Below, piece after piece: positions 7,184 to 17,997 of a stretch of 64,000 bases of DNA. Positions within the stretch are counted from its first letter, which is position 1. The number at the start of each line of letters is the position of its first letter. The position numbers and the translations under genes were made by a program. Under the pieces are notes generated by a model. It saw only the letters and a list, made by a program, of their open reading frames with translations. It was not told where the DNA came from and ran no database searches. Source of the stretch: Pyruvatibacter mobilis (GTDB taxonomy: Bacteria; Pseudomonadota; Alphaproteobacteria; CGMCC-115125); NCBI RefSeq assembly GCF_012848855.1, contig NZ_CP051630.1, positions 1,715,501 to 1,779,500 on the forward strand, written 5' to 3'.

Positions 7184-10018
7184 ATGCAGATCCAGCGCTA
7201 TTTCTCAGCAGACAGGTCCGCCGCCGCGCGGCCGGGCTTCTTCCGGCGCGTGCGGGTGACGCTGGCGGCCGAAAATGGGGCTGCGACCGGGTTCGAGGTC
7301 ACGGCACCGGCGGACTGGGAGCTGGGGGCCGTAGAAGCCTTTGCCCGGCATGGGCTGCTGCCCTCCGGCGTGCCCCATGCCCGCCAGAGGCTGGCGGAGG
7401 CAGGTGTGCCGCCGGAGCTGCAGGCCTGCACTCCGCTTGAGGTGCCGAGCCGGGAGACGACCGGCGCGGAGACCGATATCCGCAGCGCAGTGAGCCGGGT
7501 GGCCGGCGCGCTGGCGCGGGCGGGGATGGAGACGCGGCTGTTCCGCCGCGCCGAGGACGCGCTTGCTTTCCGGGATGAGCTAGAAGCCTGCCTGCTGTCG
7601 CGGCGGATTACCCTGGCCCCTGCCCTGTGGCAGGGCATCGGCGCACACTGGGCCTACGGGGCGCCGCCCGCATCTGCTGCTGCGCCTGACGGTGACAGGC
7701 GCACGGAGGCCGATGACCTGACGGCGCGCCTGCGGGCATCGCGCGGGCGCGACCGGGATGCGGCGGCACTGGCGCTCGGCCGGGCTTTGCTGGATGAGCT
7801 CTCGGAGGACATGGCATCCGCCCTTGAAGACGATGCGTCCACCAGGGCCTTGCGCATGGTGTTGCGCCGGGCGGAGGAGCTGGGCCTGCCGGCGACCGCT
7901 GCGCGGCGGCTGATGGATGAGCACGCGGCGGGCGTTGAGCCGCTTGCAGCCGGGGACGCGCATCTGGATTTCGATTCCGATATCTGGGATCTGCTAGGCA
8001 CCCCGCAGGACAGCGACGCCCCTGCCCGGCTGACAGGCGACACGCCGATGGATGAGCTGGTGGCTGCCAGCTATCTGGGCCGGGCGCCGGAGCTGGTGCT
8101 GGTGCTGACGGATGCGGATGTATCTGCAGACGGGGCGCATGTGCCGTGCGGTCACGTGGACGTTCTGAAATTCGATGCGCCGTCGCGGGGCGGCAGCCTG
8201 GATGTGGACGGGCTGTGCCATGCGGTGCATGTGCTGGCGGTGGCGCTGGACCTGGCCCATGAGGTGATGGCGTGCGGCGGGGATGATGCTCCGTGCCGCA
8301 CCGGCCGCCCGATTGCCGTTGCGCCGATGAACCTGGCAAGCCTCGTGATGAGCCGGGGCATGGCCTATGGGTCGGACGAAGGCCGGGCGCTGGCGGCGAC
8401 GGTGTCCGCGCTGGTGACCGCCGCAACGGCAGCCACGAGCACGCTGCTGGCTGAACAGCAGAAGCCGTGCGACGCACAGCACCTGACGGATGATCTTGCG
8501 GCCATGCAGCGGGCGCTGCTGGGCCATGCGCCGGATGGCGGCGCCATGCTGCCGATGCCGCTGTTCCCCTATACGGCGGAGCAGGCACGGGTGCTGGACC
8601 GGGCCCGCCTGCTGATGGGCAAGGCGCTGGACCGCGCGGCGGTGACGGGCCTGCGCAATGGCGCGCTGACCGCCCTGCCCGCCGACGAGGATGCCGCGCG
8701 GATGATGTCGGCGGAATCAGCCGGCATCGCTCCCATGGCGCGGCTGGTGCATTTCCGCCGCCTGACGCCGGATCTCGACCCGGACGCCATCTACAAGACG
8801 ATTTCCCCTTCGGTGCCCGCCGCGCTGCGGGCGCTGCATCATGACGATGCGAGCATCGAAGCGCTGCTGGACCACGTGGTAGGCCGCGGCACGCTGGAGG
8901 GCGCGCCGGGCGTCAATTACGACCTGCTGCGCGAGCGCGGCTTCACCGACGACGACATGGACGTGACGGAGGCAGCCCTTGCCACCGCCGCCACCATCCG
9001 CGCGGTGTTCACGCCCTATGTGCTGGGGTGGGACGACGCCATTCTGGGCAGCACGGACATTCTCTCGCGGCTGGGTTTTTCGGACTGGGACGTGGAGCAC
9101 GCCAATTTCTATTGCTGCGGCGCGCAGACGCTGGAAGGCGCGCGCGACCTGCCGGTGGAACAGCTCGAGGTATTCGACTGCGCAGCCCCGCTGGGGCAGA
9201 TCGGCACCCGGCAGGTGGCGGCGCGCGACCGGCTGCTGATGGCACAGGCGGTGCAGTCGTTTGTGACCGGGCCGGTGGCGCTGGATGTGACACTGCCGCC
9301 GGACAGCGACGCGGACGAGATCGCGGCGCTTTACGGCGAGGCGCTGACGCTGGGCCTGCGGCGGCTGCGGCTCAACCGGGACGCGGCCAGCCTGTGCGAC
9401 CCGCTGGATTATGACGATCTGCTGGATAGCGGCGACGTGCCCGCCGGGGACATCGAAGCGGCAGTGCAGGTGCGAGCTGTTGAAAGCGACATGGCGTTTG
9501 ATCCGCAGGCGGATGGCATGCCCTCCGCGGGTGATATGCCGCCACTGCTGGCGACGCTGGTGTCGGTGGGGCTTGCCAATGGTGTGCCGCTTTCAGCCTA
9601 TGAGAAGGCACTGGCGGAGATCGGTGTCGATATGGATGACGCCGGCATGCGCGCCGCAATCCGCGAGATGGCATCAGGTTTCCTGGCCCGGCCGCGGACA
9701 GGCGGTGTGGCGGAGAGCTATGACCCGCTGACACAGGACGGTGCGCAGCACGGCCATGCGGGGCAGCAGCCTGCACGCAGCACGCCCGGTGGGGCGCGCC
9801 TGCCAGCGACGACTGCTGATATGGCGACTGATACAGATAATTCGAACGAGGACGGGACAATCGCGGGTCCGGCCTCGGGCATTCTTGATACCGGCGCTGT
9901 GAAGGGCGCCTACGACATTGTGGTGTCACCGGCTGACGGGCCGGTGCCGCCCTCCCCCTCTTTCGGCGACCCGGCCTACTCGCCCCCCAGCGTTTCCGGC
10001 CGGGACCGGGAGGAATAG
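7184..10018 (+). CDS. Degenerate class II (B12-type) ribonucleotide reductase-like protein, probably catalytically inactive
   Basis: The 944-residue protein is collinear with alphaproteobacterial NrdJ, judged from remembered motifs. Retained blocks include HWAYG (155-159), MAYGSDEGR (393-401), a LRNG segment (490-493), GAPGVN (573-578), YCCGAQTLEGA (643-653), VFDCAAPLGQIGTR (663-676), SFVTG (692-696) and a C-terminal VGLANGVPL block (794-802). The core is missing. The glycine-rich segment after HWAYG is replaced by an acidic helical stretch (about 160-300). Aligning C322 with the second Cys of the active-site loop puts T309, A311 and V313 where NrdJ has the essential Asn, thiyl-radical Cys and Glu. 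The phosphate loop APTGTIG reads LPADEDA (498-504). The last ~110 residues look disordered. The frame is uninterrupted, so it seems maintained. A terminator follows at 10097. Confidence 0.85.
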   Translation: MQIQRYFSADRSAAARPGFFRRVRVTLAAENGAATGFEVTAPADWELGAVEAFARHGLLPSGVPHARQRLAEAGVPPELQACTPLEVPSRETTGAETDIRSAVSRVAGALARAGMETRLFRRAEDALAFRDELEACLLSRRITLAPALWQGIGAHWAYGAPPASAAAPDGDRRTEADDLTARLRASRGRDRDAAALALGRALLDELSEDMASALEDDASTRALRMVLRRAEELGLPATAARRLMDEHAAGVEPLAAGDAHLDFDSDIWDLLGTPQDSDAPARLTGDTPMDELVAASYLGRAPELVLVLTDADVSADGAHVPCGHVDVLKFDAPSRGGSLDVDGLCHAVHVLAVALDLAHEVMACGGDDAPCRTGRPIAVAPMNLASLVMSRGMAYGSDEGRALAATVSALVTAATAATSTLLAEQQKPCDAQHLTDDLAAMQRALLGHAPDGGAMLPMPLFPYTAEQARVLDRARLLMGKALDRAAVTGLRNGALTALPADEDAARMMSAESAGIAPMARLVHFRRLTPDLDPDAIYKTISPSVPAALRALHHDDASIEALLDHVVGRGTLEGAPGVNYDLLRERGFTDDDMDVTEAALATAATIRAVFTPYVLGWDDAILGSTDILSRLGFSDWDVEHANFYCCGAQTLEGARDLPVEQLEVFDCAAPLGQIGTRQVAARDRLLMAQAVQSFVTGPVALDVTLPPDSDADEIAALYGEALTLGLRRLRLNRDAASLCDPLDYDDLLDSGDVPAGDIEAAVQVRAVESDMAFDPQADGMPSAGDMPPLLATLVSVGLANGVPLSAYEKALAEIGVDMDDAGMRAAIREMASGFLARPRTGGVAESYDPLTQDGAQHGHAGQQPARSTPGGARLPATTADMATDTDNSNEDGTIAGPASGILDTGAVKGAYDIVVSPADGPVPPSPSFGDPAYSPPSVSGRDREE

Positions 10019-10096
10019 CCCACCTACAAGAAGGCGCGGAAACCAAGCCCCCCAAGCGCGGTTTCCCACAAACAATTACCCCCAAGATGAACTAAA

Positions 10097-10124
10097 GGGC
10101 TCCTCTTTCGAGGAGCCCTTTTCT
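10097..10124 (+). terminator. Rho-independent terminator after pseudo-RNR, probably bidirectional
   Basis: GGGCTCCTC and GAGGAGCCC form a perfect 9-bp stem around a TTTC loop, followed by TTTTCTT on the plus strand. On the minus strand the stem is followed by TTTAG, so it may also help end the aspS transcript, whose stop is at 10164. Confidence 0.88.
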
Positions 10125-10163
10125 CTTGGCGCTGATTGCCTGTGGGGATGATCCGGAAACGGA

Positions 10164-11948
10164 TCAGTCCTTGGGCACAACCGTGCGGATGTGAAGTTCG
10201 CGGAGCTGGTGGGCGTTGGCCTCGGCGGGGGCGCCCATCATCAGGTCCTGGGCCTGCTGGTTCATCGGGAACATGGTGACTTCGCGCAGGTTTTCTTCGT
10301 CGGCGAGCAGCATGACGATGCGGTCCACGCCCGGGGCGATGCCGCCATGGGGCGGGGCGCCATAGCGGAAGGCGTTCAGCATGCCGCCGAACTTCTCTTC
10401 CACCACTTCCGGCCCGTAGCCCGCAATCTCGAACGCCTTCATCATGATTTCGGGCTTGTGATTACGGATGGCGCCGGAGGACAGCTCGATGCCGTTGCAG
10501 ACGATGTCATACTGGTAGCCGTTGATCTCCAGCGGGTCCTTCGTCTCAAGCGCTTCCAGCCCGCCCTGGGGCATGGAGAAGGGGTTGTGCGAGAAGTCGA
10601 TCTTCTGTTCGGTTTCGTCCCACTCATACATGGGGAAGTCGACGATCCAGCAGAACTCGAACTTGTTGTCGTCAATCAGGTTCAGCTCGCGGCCGATCTG
10701 CTGGCGGGCCTGGCCTGCAAAGTCGACAAACTTTGAGGGGATGCCGCAGGTGAAGAACACCGCGTCGCCCGCCTTGAGGTCGAGCTGCTGGCGCAGGGCC
10801 TCGGTGCGCTCCGGGCCGATATTCTTGGCAAGGGGGCCTGCGCCTACGAGCTCGCCTTCTTCCTCGCGGAAGAAGATGTAGCCAAGGCCGGGCTGGCCTT
10901 CCTTCTGGGCCCAGGAATTCATCCGGTCACAGAAGGCACGGCTGCCGCCGCCCGGTGCCGGGATGGCCCAGACGCGGACCTTGTCGTCAGCGGCAATCTG
11001 CCCGGCAAACACCTTGAAGCCGGAATCGCGGAAGGTGTCGGTGGCGTCCGACATCTCGATCGGGTTGCGCAGGTCCGGCTTGTCGGAGCCATATTTACGC
11101 ATGGCTTCGGCGAAGGGAATGCGCGGGAATTTCTCGGTCACGCTCTTGCCGTTGCCGAACGCGACGAAGACATCGCGCAGGATGGGTTCGACGGCCTGGA
11201 AAATGTCTTCCTGCTCGACGAAGCTCATCTCGATGTCGAGCTGATAGAACTCGCCCGGCGAGCGGTCAGCGCGGGCGTCTTCGTCGCGGAAGCAGGGGGC
11301 GATCTGGAAATAGCGGTCGAAGCCCGCGACCATGATGAGCTGCTTGAACTGCTGCGGGGCCTGCGGCAGGGCGTAGAACTGGCCCGGATGCAGGCGGCTG
11401 GGCACCAGGAAGTCGCGCGCACCTTCCGGCGAGGAAGCGGTCAGGATCGGCGTCTGGAATTCCATGAAGCCCGCTTCGGTCATCCGGCGGCGCAGGTCTG
11501 CAATGATGCGCGAACGCAGGACGATGTTCTCGTGCAGGCGCTCGCGGCGCAGATCGAGGAAGCGGTAGCGCAGGCGGGTTTCTTCCGGGTAGTCGAGATC
11601 ACCGAAGACCGGCAGAGGCAGTTCCTGCGCTTCGGACTGGATCTCGATGGACTTGATGCGGACTTCAACCGCGCCGGTGGGCAGCTTGTCGTTCACCGTC
11701 TCGTCCGACCGGGCCACAACTTCACCGTCGATGGTCACCACCCATTCCGCGCGCAGGGTATCAACGGCGGCAAAGGCCGGGCTGTCGGGGTCGGCCACGC
11801 ACTGGGTGAGGCCGTAATGGTCGCGCAAATCCACGAACAGCAGGCCGCCATGGTCGCGCACGCGGTTGACCCAGCCGGAGAGGCGCACGGTCTTGCCGAC
11901 GTCCTCCGCACGAAGTTGGCCGCAGGTATGGGAGCGATAACGGGTCAT
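10164..11948 (-). CDS. aspS: Aspartate--tRNA ligase
   Basis: Charges tRNA-Asp, and in many alphaproteobacteria also tRNA-Asn when an amidotransferase pathway is present; the sequence alone does not settle which. The 594-residue protein is of bacterial type: an N-terminal OB-fold anticodon domain ([19 protein letters not shown]), class II motif 2 ([16 protein letters not shown]), a long bacterial GAD insertion domain and motif 3 ([13 protein letters not shown]) near the C terminus. Start and length are normal for the family. It is divergent from rnd. Confidence 0.98.
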   Translation of the reverse strand: MTRYRSHTCGQLRAEDVGKTVRLSGWVNRVRDHGGLLFVDLRDHYGLTQCVADPDSPAFAAVDTLRAEWVVTIDGEVVARSDETVNDKLPTGAVEVRIKSIEIQSEAQELPLPVFGDLDYPEETRLRYRFLDLRRERLHENIVLRSRIIADLRRRMTEAGFMEFQTPILTASSPEGARDFLVPSRLHPGQFYALPQAPQQFKQLIMVAGFDRYFQIAPCFRDEDARADRSPGEFYQLDIEMSFVEQEDIFQAVEPILRDVFVAFGNGKSVTEKFPRIPFAEAMRKYGSDKPDLRNPIEMSDATDTFRDSGFKVFAGQIAADDKVRVWAIPAPGGGSRAFCDRMNSWAQKEGQPGLGYIFFREEEGELVGAGPLAKNIGPERTEALRQQLDLKAGDAVFFTCGIPSKFVDFAGQARQQIGRELNLIDDNKFEFCWIVDFPMYEWDETEQKIDFSHNPFSMPQGGLEALETKDPLEINGYQYDIVCNGIELSSGAIRNHKPEIMMKAFEIAGYGPEVVEEKFGGMLNAFRYGAPPHGGIAPGVDRIVMLLADEENLREVTMFPMNQQAQDLMMGAPAEANAHQLRELHIRTVVPKD

Positions 11949-12140
11949 GGCGGTAAAAAGCCTTGGGTCTTTGGGGTCTTACGGGATAGCGCGGGGCCGA
12001 TGGCCGCGGGCGCGCGGGAGTTGCGGCGGAGAAGCGCATGGGCGGGCCCGTCTTGTCAAGATTCCGCCCCCCAATCAAGGAGATGGGCGGTATCAGGACA
12101 TGCAAGGACTAGCGACAAAGGGCGCGGCTTCGGCTATAGC

Positions 12141-13319
12141 ATGCGCAAGATGGATATTATCACGACGACCGAGGCCCTCGAGGCCGCCTGCACCGGCCTT
12201 TCGACCGAAACCTATGTGACCGTGGATACGGAGTTTCTGCGGGACTCGACCTATTGGCCGATCCTGTGCCTGATCCAGGTTGCCGCGCCGAAGGGGGATG
12301 CGCTGCTCATCGACCCGATGGCGGAGGGGATCGACCTTTCCTCCTTCTACGCGCTGATGGCGAACCGGTCGGTCATCAAGGTGTTTCATGCCGCCCGCCA
12401 GGACATCGAGATCTTCTGGCATGAGGCGAAGACCCTGCCCGACCCGCTGTTCGACACGCAGGTGGCGGCGATGGTGTGCGGCTTCGGCGATTCGATCGGC
12501 TATGAGAACATCGTCAAACGGGTGACGGGCGCCCAGGTGGACAAGTCCTCGCGCTTTACCGACTGGAGCCGGCGGCCGCTGACCGACAAGCAGCTGCGCT
12601 ATGCGGCGGCGGACGTGACCCATCTGCGGCAGGTCTATGAACATCTGGCGCGGCGGATCACCAAGTCCGGCCGGGCGGAATGGGTGGCCGAGGAAATGGC
12701 CATCCTGCAGGACCCGGACACTTATGAAGTGAAGCCGGAAGACGCCTGGAAACGGCTGAAGCTGCGCAACCGCACACGCAAGGCCGTGGCGGTGCTACAG
12801 GAGGCGGCTGCCTGGCGCGAGCAGGAAGCGCAGATCCGCAATATTCCGCGCGGGCGCATCCTGAAGGACGATGCGATCCAGGAAATCGCCACCCAGGCGC
12901 CGACGACGGCGGACGCGCTGGGCAATCTGCGCGCGGTGCCGCGGGGCTTTGCCCAGAGCCGGGGGGCCAAGAGCCTGCTGGAAGCAGTGACGCGCGGGCT
13001 CAACCGTCCCTCCTCCGAGGTGATGATGCCGGAAGCGCCGGAACAGCTGCCCCAGGGCATCGGCCCGACGGTGGAATTGCTGAAGGTGCTGCTGAAATAC
13101 AAATGCGAAGCGCATGACGTGGCGCAGAAGCTGATCTGCAACGTGGCCGACCTCGAACGCATCGCGGCGGACGACAATGCGGATGTGTCAGCCCTGCGCG
13201 GCTGGCGGCGCGAGATTTTCGGCGAGGACGCGCTGGCGCTGAAAAACGGCCAGCTATGCCTGGCGATCGAGAACCAGGTCATCAAACCGGTGAAGATGCC
13301 GCAGCGGGCTGCCGAATAG
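12141..13319 (+). CDS. rnd: Ribonuclease D
   Basis: 3'-to-5' exoribonuclease that trims tRNA precursors and other small RNAs. The 392-residue protein has the DEDDy active site: D29 and E31 in VDTEFLRD, D88 in ARQDIEIF, and Y154 with D158 in [13 protein letters not shown]-type helical domains follow (for example [18 protein letters not shown]). The open frame runs far upstream into aspS antisense; the ATG at 12141 gives the family N terminus, and an ATG at 12150 is equally possible. It converges with ppx 22 bp downstream. Confidence 0.96.
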   Translation: MRKMDIITTTEALEAACTGLSTETYVTVDTEFLRDSTYWPILCLIQVAAPKGDALLIDPMAEGIDLSSFYALMANRSVIKVFHAARQDIEIFWHEAKTLPDPLFDTQVAAMVCGFGDSIGYENIVKRVTGAQVDKSSRFTDWSRRPLTDKQLRYAAADVTHLRQVYEHLARRITKSGRAEWVAEEMAILQDPDTYEVKPEDAWKRLKLRNRTRKAVAVLQEAAAWREQEAQIRNIPRGRILKDDAIQEIATQAPTTADALGNLRAVPRGFAQSRGAKSLLEAVTRGLNRPSSEVMMPEAPEQLPQGIGPTVELLKVLLKYKCEAHDVAQKLICNVADLERIAADDNADVSALRGWRREIFGEDALALKNGQLCLAIENQVIKPVKMPQRAAE

Positions 13320-13341
13320 GCGTCCCCGGCGAAAATTCCTC

Positions 13342-14862
13342 TCAGGCGTCTGAAATGCGGATGTCCGGCTCGGTGCCCAGCGCGCGGGCCAGATTGTTGA
13401 GCCGCTTGGCAACCGATTCCCCCAACAGATCCTTGCGGGCCGAGGGCACGATGAGCGTCAGCTTGTCGGCCTCCGGCTGAAGGCGGAAGCCCGTGACGAG
13501 GCGTGGAGCCCCGGCGGAGATGATGTGCCCCAGGCGCAGGGCGAGGCCGAGGGCTTCGGCGCGGCGGGCGCGGTCTTCATCCAGCAGCGACAGCGCGCCG
13601 TCATGGTCGCCATTGGTGCCCTTGCGGTAGCGGTTGGCAACGGCGATCGCCAGATAGACACGGCCGGGATGGTCGATGCCGGCCACAGGCGCGCGCAGGA
13701 TTTCGGTCAGCACGTGCTGGGAGCGATAGTCGGGATGGATGCGCCAGGCCATGTCGCTCAAGTGGCAGGCGGCATGGTACAGGCGGCGCTCGCCCGCATC
13801 CGCCGCCATGAGCTGGCCTGACTGGAACAGGGGCGCTGTGAAGCGCACAAGCTCCTCCCCATGTTCGGCGAAACGGCCCAGCCGCTCCCCTACCCCGGTG
13901 GCCCAGGCGAGCAGCGGGTCGGCCCGGCGGTCCTGCTCGGCGAGGCGGGCATAAAGCAGACCTTCGCGCACGCCATAGGCGGAGATGACGAGGCGCGCGG
14001 CACCCGTGACTTCCAGCACCTTTTCCATGACGAGAGCCGCGAAGGGCAAGGTGTCCAGGCGCTTGCGGGAAACATCGGGGATGCGCTCAAGGGATTTGGG
14101 GCTCTGGCCGGCGATCAGGCGGGACACGTCAATCGCCTCGCGCTTGCGCACGGTGTAGGCCTGCAGCACGCGCAGGGGGTATTCCTCGGCATACATGTGC
14201 AGCTTGGCGAGGTTCCGCCAGTTGCCGCCCACCGCGTAGAAATTCTCGCACGGGCGGCCGGTGGTCCAGTCCGCCTGCGCGAAAGCCTCGGCCACGATCT
14301 CGCGGGCGCGGGCAATGTTGTTGCCGGACATGTCGATCAGCCGCAGGGGGCCGACCGGCAGGGTGATGCCCTCGCCGTAGCGGCCATTGGCGACATCCAC
14401 CAGTTCGAGGCTGCCGCCGCCGAGATCCCCCACCACGCCGTCCGCATCCGGAAAGCCGGCGATCACGCCTTCAGCGGCAAAGCGCGCTTCGTCATGGCCG
14501 GAGAGGATGGAGATTGGGCCGCCGCACAGATGCTCGGCGCGCTCGATGAAATAGTCACCATTGGAGGCTTCGCGCACGGCAGCGGTGGCGACAGCCTGAA
14601 GATCGCTGATGCCAAGCGCGCTGGTGAGGCCGCGGAAGCGGGCGAGCGCGGTAAGCGCACGGTCCACCGCCTCGGTATCCAGCTCGCCGGTGCTGGCGAC
14701 GCTGCGGCCGAGGCCGCACAGGACCTTTTCGTTGAAGATCGGCTGCAGGGTGCGGCCACGGTCGGCATAGACCACCAGGCGCACGGAGTTGGAGCCGATG
14801 TCGATGATGCCGACCCCTTTGCTGAGGTCGGAGGTGTGCCGCAATTGAAGTGCCGTGGGCAT
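13342..14862 (-). CDS. ppx: Exopolyphosphatase / guanosine pentaphosphate phosphohydrolase family protein
   Basis: Removes terminal phosphates from inorganic polyphosphate, or hydrolyses pppGpp. The 506-residue protein has the ASKHA phosphate loop IDIGSNSVRLVVY (about 20-32), the second phosphate loop GDLGGGSLELVDV and a C-terminal helical HD-like region (YHAACHLSDMAWRIHPDYR). It lies 88 bp downstream of ppk on the same strand, so the enzymes that make and degrade polyphosphate are adjacent, as in many proteobacteria. Ppx and GppA cannot be separated by eye. Confidence 0.93.
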   Translation of the reverse strand: MPTALQLRHTSDLSKGVGIIDIGSNSVRLVVYADRGRTLQPIFNEKVLCGLGRSVASTGELDTEAVDRALTALARFRGLTSALGISDLQAVATAAVREASNGDYFIERAEHLCGGPISILSGHDEARFAAEGVIAGFPDADGVVGDLGGGSLELVDVANGRYGEGITLPVGPLRLIDMSGNNIARAREIVAEAFAQADWTTGRPCENFYAVGGNWRNLAKLHMYAEEYPLRVLQAYTVRKREAIDVSRLIAGQSPKSLERIPDVSRKRLDTLPFAALVMEKVLEVTGAARLVISAYGVREGLLYARLAEQDRRADPLLAWATGVGERLGRFAEHGEELVRFTAPLFQSGQLMAADAGERRLYHAACHLSDMAWRIHPDYRSQHVLTEILRAPVAGIDHPGRVYLAIAVANRYRKGTNGDHDGALSLLDEDRARRAEALGLALRLGHIISAGAPRLVTGFRLQPEADKLTLIVPSARKDLLGESVAKRLNNLARALGTEPDIRISDA

Positions 14863-14950
14863 ACGCGCTTCCCACTCAGGTGACAGGCTGACCCGGTGCG
14901 GCCGATTACGCCGGTACGCACGCCGAGTCAGCTGTCAGTCATACACCAAA

Positions 14951-17164
14951 TCAATCGGTGGCAGTACGGAAACGGAATTGCTTGGGCAGGCTTTCTTCCA
15001 GCGCCTTGCCGCGGCCTGAGAGGCTGGGGTTGGTCATGAAGTACTGATGCGCGTTGAAGGGCTTGGCGTCGGGGCCGAGCTCGGTGCGCATATAGGAGCC
15101 GTCGGGCATCAGGTCCCAGCTCTGCTCGTTGTCCTCGAGATTGGCGACCATGATCTGGTCGAGGATCTGTTCGTGCACGGTGGCATTTTCGACCGGCACC
15201 AGCGTCTCGACACGGCGGTAGAGGTTTCGCGGCATCCAGTCGGCGGAGGAGATGTAGATTTTGGCGCCGGGGTTGGGCAGCGCGTGGCCGTTGCCGAAGC
15301 AGACGATGCGCGAATGCTCGAGGAAGCGGCCGACGATGCTCTTGACGGCGATGTTCTCGGACAGGCCGGGCACGCCGGGGCGCAGGCAGCAGATGCCGCG
15401 GATCACCAGTTCCACCTTCACGCCGGCCTGGCTGGCGCGGTAGAGCGCGTCGATGACGGAAGCGTCCACCAGCGAATTCATTTTCGCCCAGACGGCGCCC
15501 TGGCGGCCCTGCTGCACGTGCTCGATTTCCTTTTCGATGTAATCGATCAGCAGGTTGCGCAGGGTCATCGGCGACAGGGCGAGCTTTTCAAGGTCCGCCG
15601 GTTCGGCATAGCCGGTGATGTAGTTGAAGGCGCGCGCAGCATCACGGCCAAGCACCGGATCGACCGTGAAGAGCGACAGGTCGGTGTAGATCTTGGCGGT
15701 GATGGGGTGATAGTTGCCGGTGCCGAAATGGCAATAGGTGCGCAGCTCCCCGCCCTCGCGCCTGACAACCATGGACATCTTGGCGTGGGTCTTGAACTCG
15801 ATGAAGCCATAGACGACCTGCACCCCGGCGCGCTCGAGATCACGCGCCAGCTTGATGTTGGCAGCTTCATCAAAGCGCGCCTTGAGCTCCACCAGCGCGG
15901 TCACCGACTTGCCCGCCTCGGCTGCTTCGATCAGGGCACGGACGATGGGGCTGTCAACGGAGGTGCGGTAGAGCGTCTGCTTGATGGCCACCACGTCCGG
16001 GTCGTTGGCCGCCTGGCGGACGAACTGCACCACCACGTCGAAGCTCTCATAGGGGTGGTGGACGAGGATGTCCTTTTCACGGATGGCGGCAAAGCAATCG
16101 CCGCCATGGTCGCGGATACGCTCGGGGAAGCGGGCGTTGTAGGGGGTGAATTTGAGGTCCGGGCGGTCATCGACGATGAGCTGGGACGTTGAGGCGAGGC
16201 CGACGAGGCCATCCACCAGGATCACGTCGCGGGGGCTCACTTCGAGTTCGGAGATGACCAGCTTGCGCAGCTTCTCCGGCATGTCCTTGGCGATCTTGAG
16301 GCGCACCACGCTGCCGCGGCGGCGGCGCTTTAGGGCGCTTTCAAACAGCCGCACCAGGTCTTCGGCCTCTTCCTCGATTTCGAGGTCGCTGTCGCGGATG
16401 ATGCGGAAGACGCCGGAGCCCTTGACCTCGTAGCCGGGGAACAGGCGGCTGGTGAACAGGCCGATGGCGTTTTCAAGCGTGATGAAGCGGATGATTTCGC
16501 CGCCGTCGGCCTGGGCGTTGGGCAGGCGGACGAAGCGCTTCACCTGGCTGGGGATCGGCAGCAAAGCGGACATGGGCTGGCCGTCCGACATGCGGCGCAG
16601 ATCAAGCGCCATGCAGATGCCGAGATTGGGAATGAAGGGGAACGGGTGCGCCGGGTCGATGGCGAGCGGCGTGAGCACCGGGAACACATCTTCGAGGAAG
16701 AAGGTTTCCAGCCAGTCCATGTCGGAGGGCGTGAGGGCTGCGGGCTTCACCACCTCAATGCCTTCGCCGGTGAGAAGCTCGCGCAGCTTGCGCCAGGTGA
16801 CCTGCTGGTCGCGCATGAGGATGCCGGCGGCGGCATTGACCTGCTCAAGCTGCTGGGCCGGGGTCAGCCCTTCCTGGCTGAGCGTATCGACGCCCGCCTG
16901 GACCTGACCGTGCAGGCCCGCCACGCGGACCATGTAGAACTCGTCGAGATTGGAGGCCGAGATCGACAGGAAGCGCAGGCGCTCCAGCAGCGGGTGGCTG
17001 GTATTGTCGGCTTCCTCCAGCACGCGGCCGTTGAAAGACAGCCAGGACAGCTCGCGGTTGATGAAGCGGTCGTTCGATTCAAGCGTGATTCCGGCGAACT
17101 GGCCGGCAATGTCGTCCAGGGTCGTAGCCTTGGTCTGGACCGTATTCTCGGCTTCTAGCGTCAT
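14951..17164 (-). CDS. ppk1: Polyphosphate kinase 1
   Basis: Reversibly polymerises the gamma-phosphate of ATP into polyphosphate. About 737 residues from the ATG at 17164; in-frame ATGs at 17188 and 17209 would add 8 or 15 residues. Recognisable parts are the N-terminal block [20 protein letters not shown], the head domain FPFIPNLG, and the two phospholipase-D-like catalytic domains with [15 protein letters not shown] (the histidine of the autophosphorylation site) and [11 protein letters not shown]. It is followed by ppx. Confidence 0.96.
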   Translation of the reverse strand: MTLEAENTVQTKATTLDDIAGQFAGITLESNDRFINRELSWLSFNGRVLEEADNTSHPLLERLRFLSISASNLDEFYMVRVAGLHGQVQAGVDTLSQEGLTPAQQLEQVNAAAGILMRDQQVTWRKLRELLTGEGIEVVKPAALTPSDMDWLETFFLEDVFPVLTPLAIDPAHPFPFIPNLGICMALDLRRMSDGQPMSALLPIPSQVKRFVRLPNAQADGGEIIRFITLENAIGLFTSRLFPGYEVKGSGVFRIIRDSDLEIEEEAEDLVRLFESALKRRRRGSVVRLKIAKDMPEKLRKLVISELEVSPRDVILVDGLVGLASTSQLIVDDRPDLKFTPYNARFPERIRDHGGDCFAAIREKDILVHHPYESFDVVVQFVRQAANDPDVVAIKQTLYRTSVDSPIVRALIEAAEAGKSVTALVELKARFDEAANIKLARDLERAGVQVVYGFIEFKTHAKMSMVVRREGGELRTYCHFGTGNYHPITAKIYTDLSLFTVDPVLGRDAARAFNYITGYAEPADLEKLALSPMTLRNLLIDYIEKEIEHVQQGRQGAVWAKMNSLVDASVIDALYRASQAGVKVELVIRGICCLRPGVPGLSENIAVKSIVGRFLEHSRIVCFGNGHALPNPGAKIYISSADWMPRNLYRRVETLVPVENATVHEQILDQIMVANLEDNEQSWDLMPDGSYMRTELGPDAKPFNAHQYFMTNPSLSGRGKALEESLPKQFRFRTATD

Positions 17165-17316
17165 GGATACACCTGTTCCGGAAATCATGGCGCCCTTAAG
17201 CGGCGGCATCCATCGGAGACACCATCGGGCAGCGCGAACATCAAGTTAGCGCAGGCATCGCACCAAGTTATGACGGATGCGTGACAGCTTCCAGCGCGGC
17301 GGGGAAAACGGGTCTG

Positions 17317-17997
17317 TCAGCCCGCGTCGGCGGGAGCGTTCAGCACATCGCGAATCACGCTCATATTGAGGCGTTTGCCGTGGCTGAGGGCATGCATGTC
17401 GATGCGCTGCACCACGTCGCGGGCGGCGTGCGCCGAGCGGTCGATGCGGTTGGAAATATATTCCAGCATTGTGGGCGTGGCGTGGACCCCGCGGTCAGCG
17501 AAATGCTTGGCGATGAGCTGGAGCAGAAGCATCTCGTCCGGCGCGTGCAGCTGCACTGTGGGGGCAGCGTTGAGTCGGGACATGAGGTCAGGCAGGGGGA
17601 AGTGCAGGGCTGCGGGGCTTTCAGCGCTGGTGAGCAGCAGAAAGGCACCGGTCTCCCGCGCGAAATTGAGCAGGTGGAACAGCGCCTCCGGGTCACGTAG
17701 CTGGTGCAGGTTTTCCACCACCAGCGCCTTGGTGGCCAGAAGCTCGGGCACATCTTCCTTGCGCAGGGCCTGTGCCTCGCAGGGCAAGGCGCGGGCCTTG
17801 CTGCGCCACACATCAGCCAGATGCGACTTGCCGCTGCCCGCGGGGCCCACCAGCACGGCGACGGGCTGGGGCCAGTCCGGCCAGCGGTCGATCCAGGTTA
17901 CAGCGACGGCATTGCTGTCGCTCACCAGAAAGTCCTCGCGTCCCTGGGCGGCGCGATGGGCAAGCGGCAGGGGCAGCTGGGGGCCGGGTGCGCTCAC
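17317..17997 (-). CDS. hdaA: DnaA-related regulator HdaA (RIDA)
   Basis: Short AAA+ protein of 226 residues that matches the DnaA ATPase core without the DNA-binding domain. Its N terminus carries QLPLPL (residues 7-12), the sliding-clamp binding motif expected of Hda proteins, and a Walker A GPAGSGKS (51-58). The Walker B position reads LVVENL rather than a DD/DE pair, a degeneration that suits a regulator. By analogy it would join the beta clamp and stimulate ATP hydrolysis by DnaA after initiation. It overlaps the upstream permease gene by 4 bp, so the two are co-translated. Confidence 0.9.
   Translation of the reverse strand: MSAPGPQLPLPLAHRAAQGREDFLVSDSNAVAVTWIDRWPDWPQPVAVLVGPAGSGKSHLADVWRSKARALPCEAQALRKEDVPELLATKALVVENLHQLRDPEALFHLLNFARETGAFLLLTSAESPAALHFPLPDLMSRLNAAPTVQLHAPDEMLLLQLIAKHFADRGVHATPTMLEYISNRIDRSAHAARDVVQRIDMHALSHGKRLNMSVIRDVLNAPADAG

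Noticed and set aside
7184-10018. Treating the pseudo-RNR as a pseudogene
   Set aside because: No stop or frameshift in 944 codons, codon use normal, promoter and terminator present. It is better described as an intact gene for a degenerate enzyme fold.
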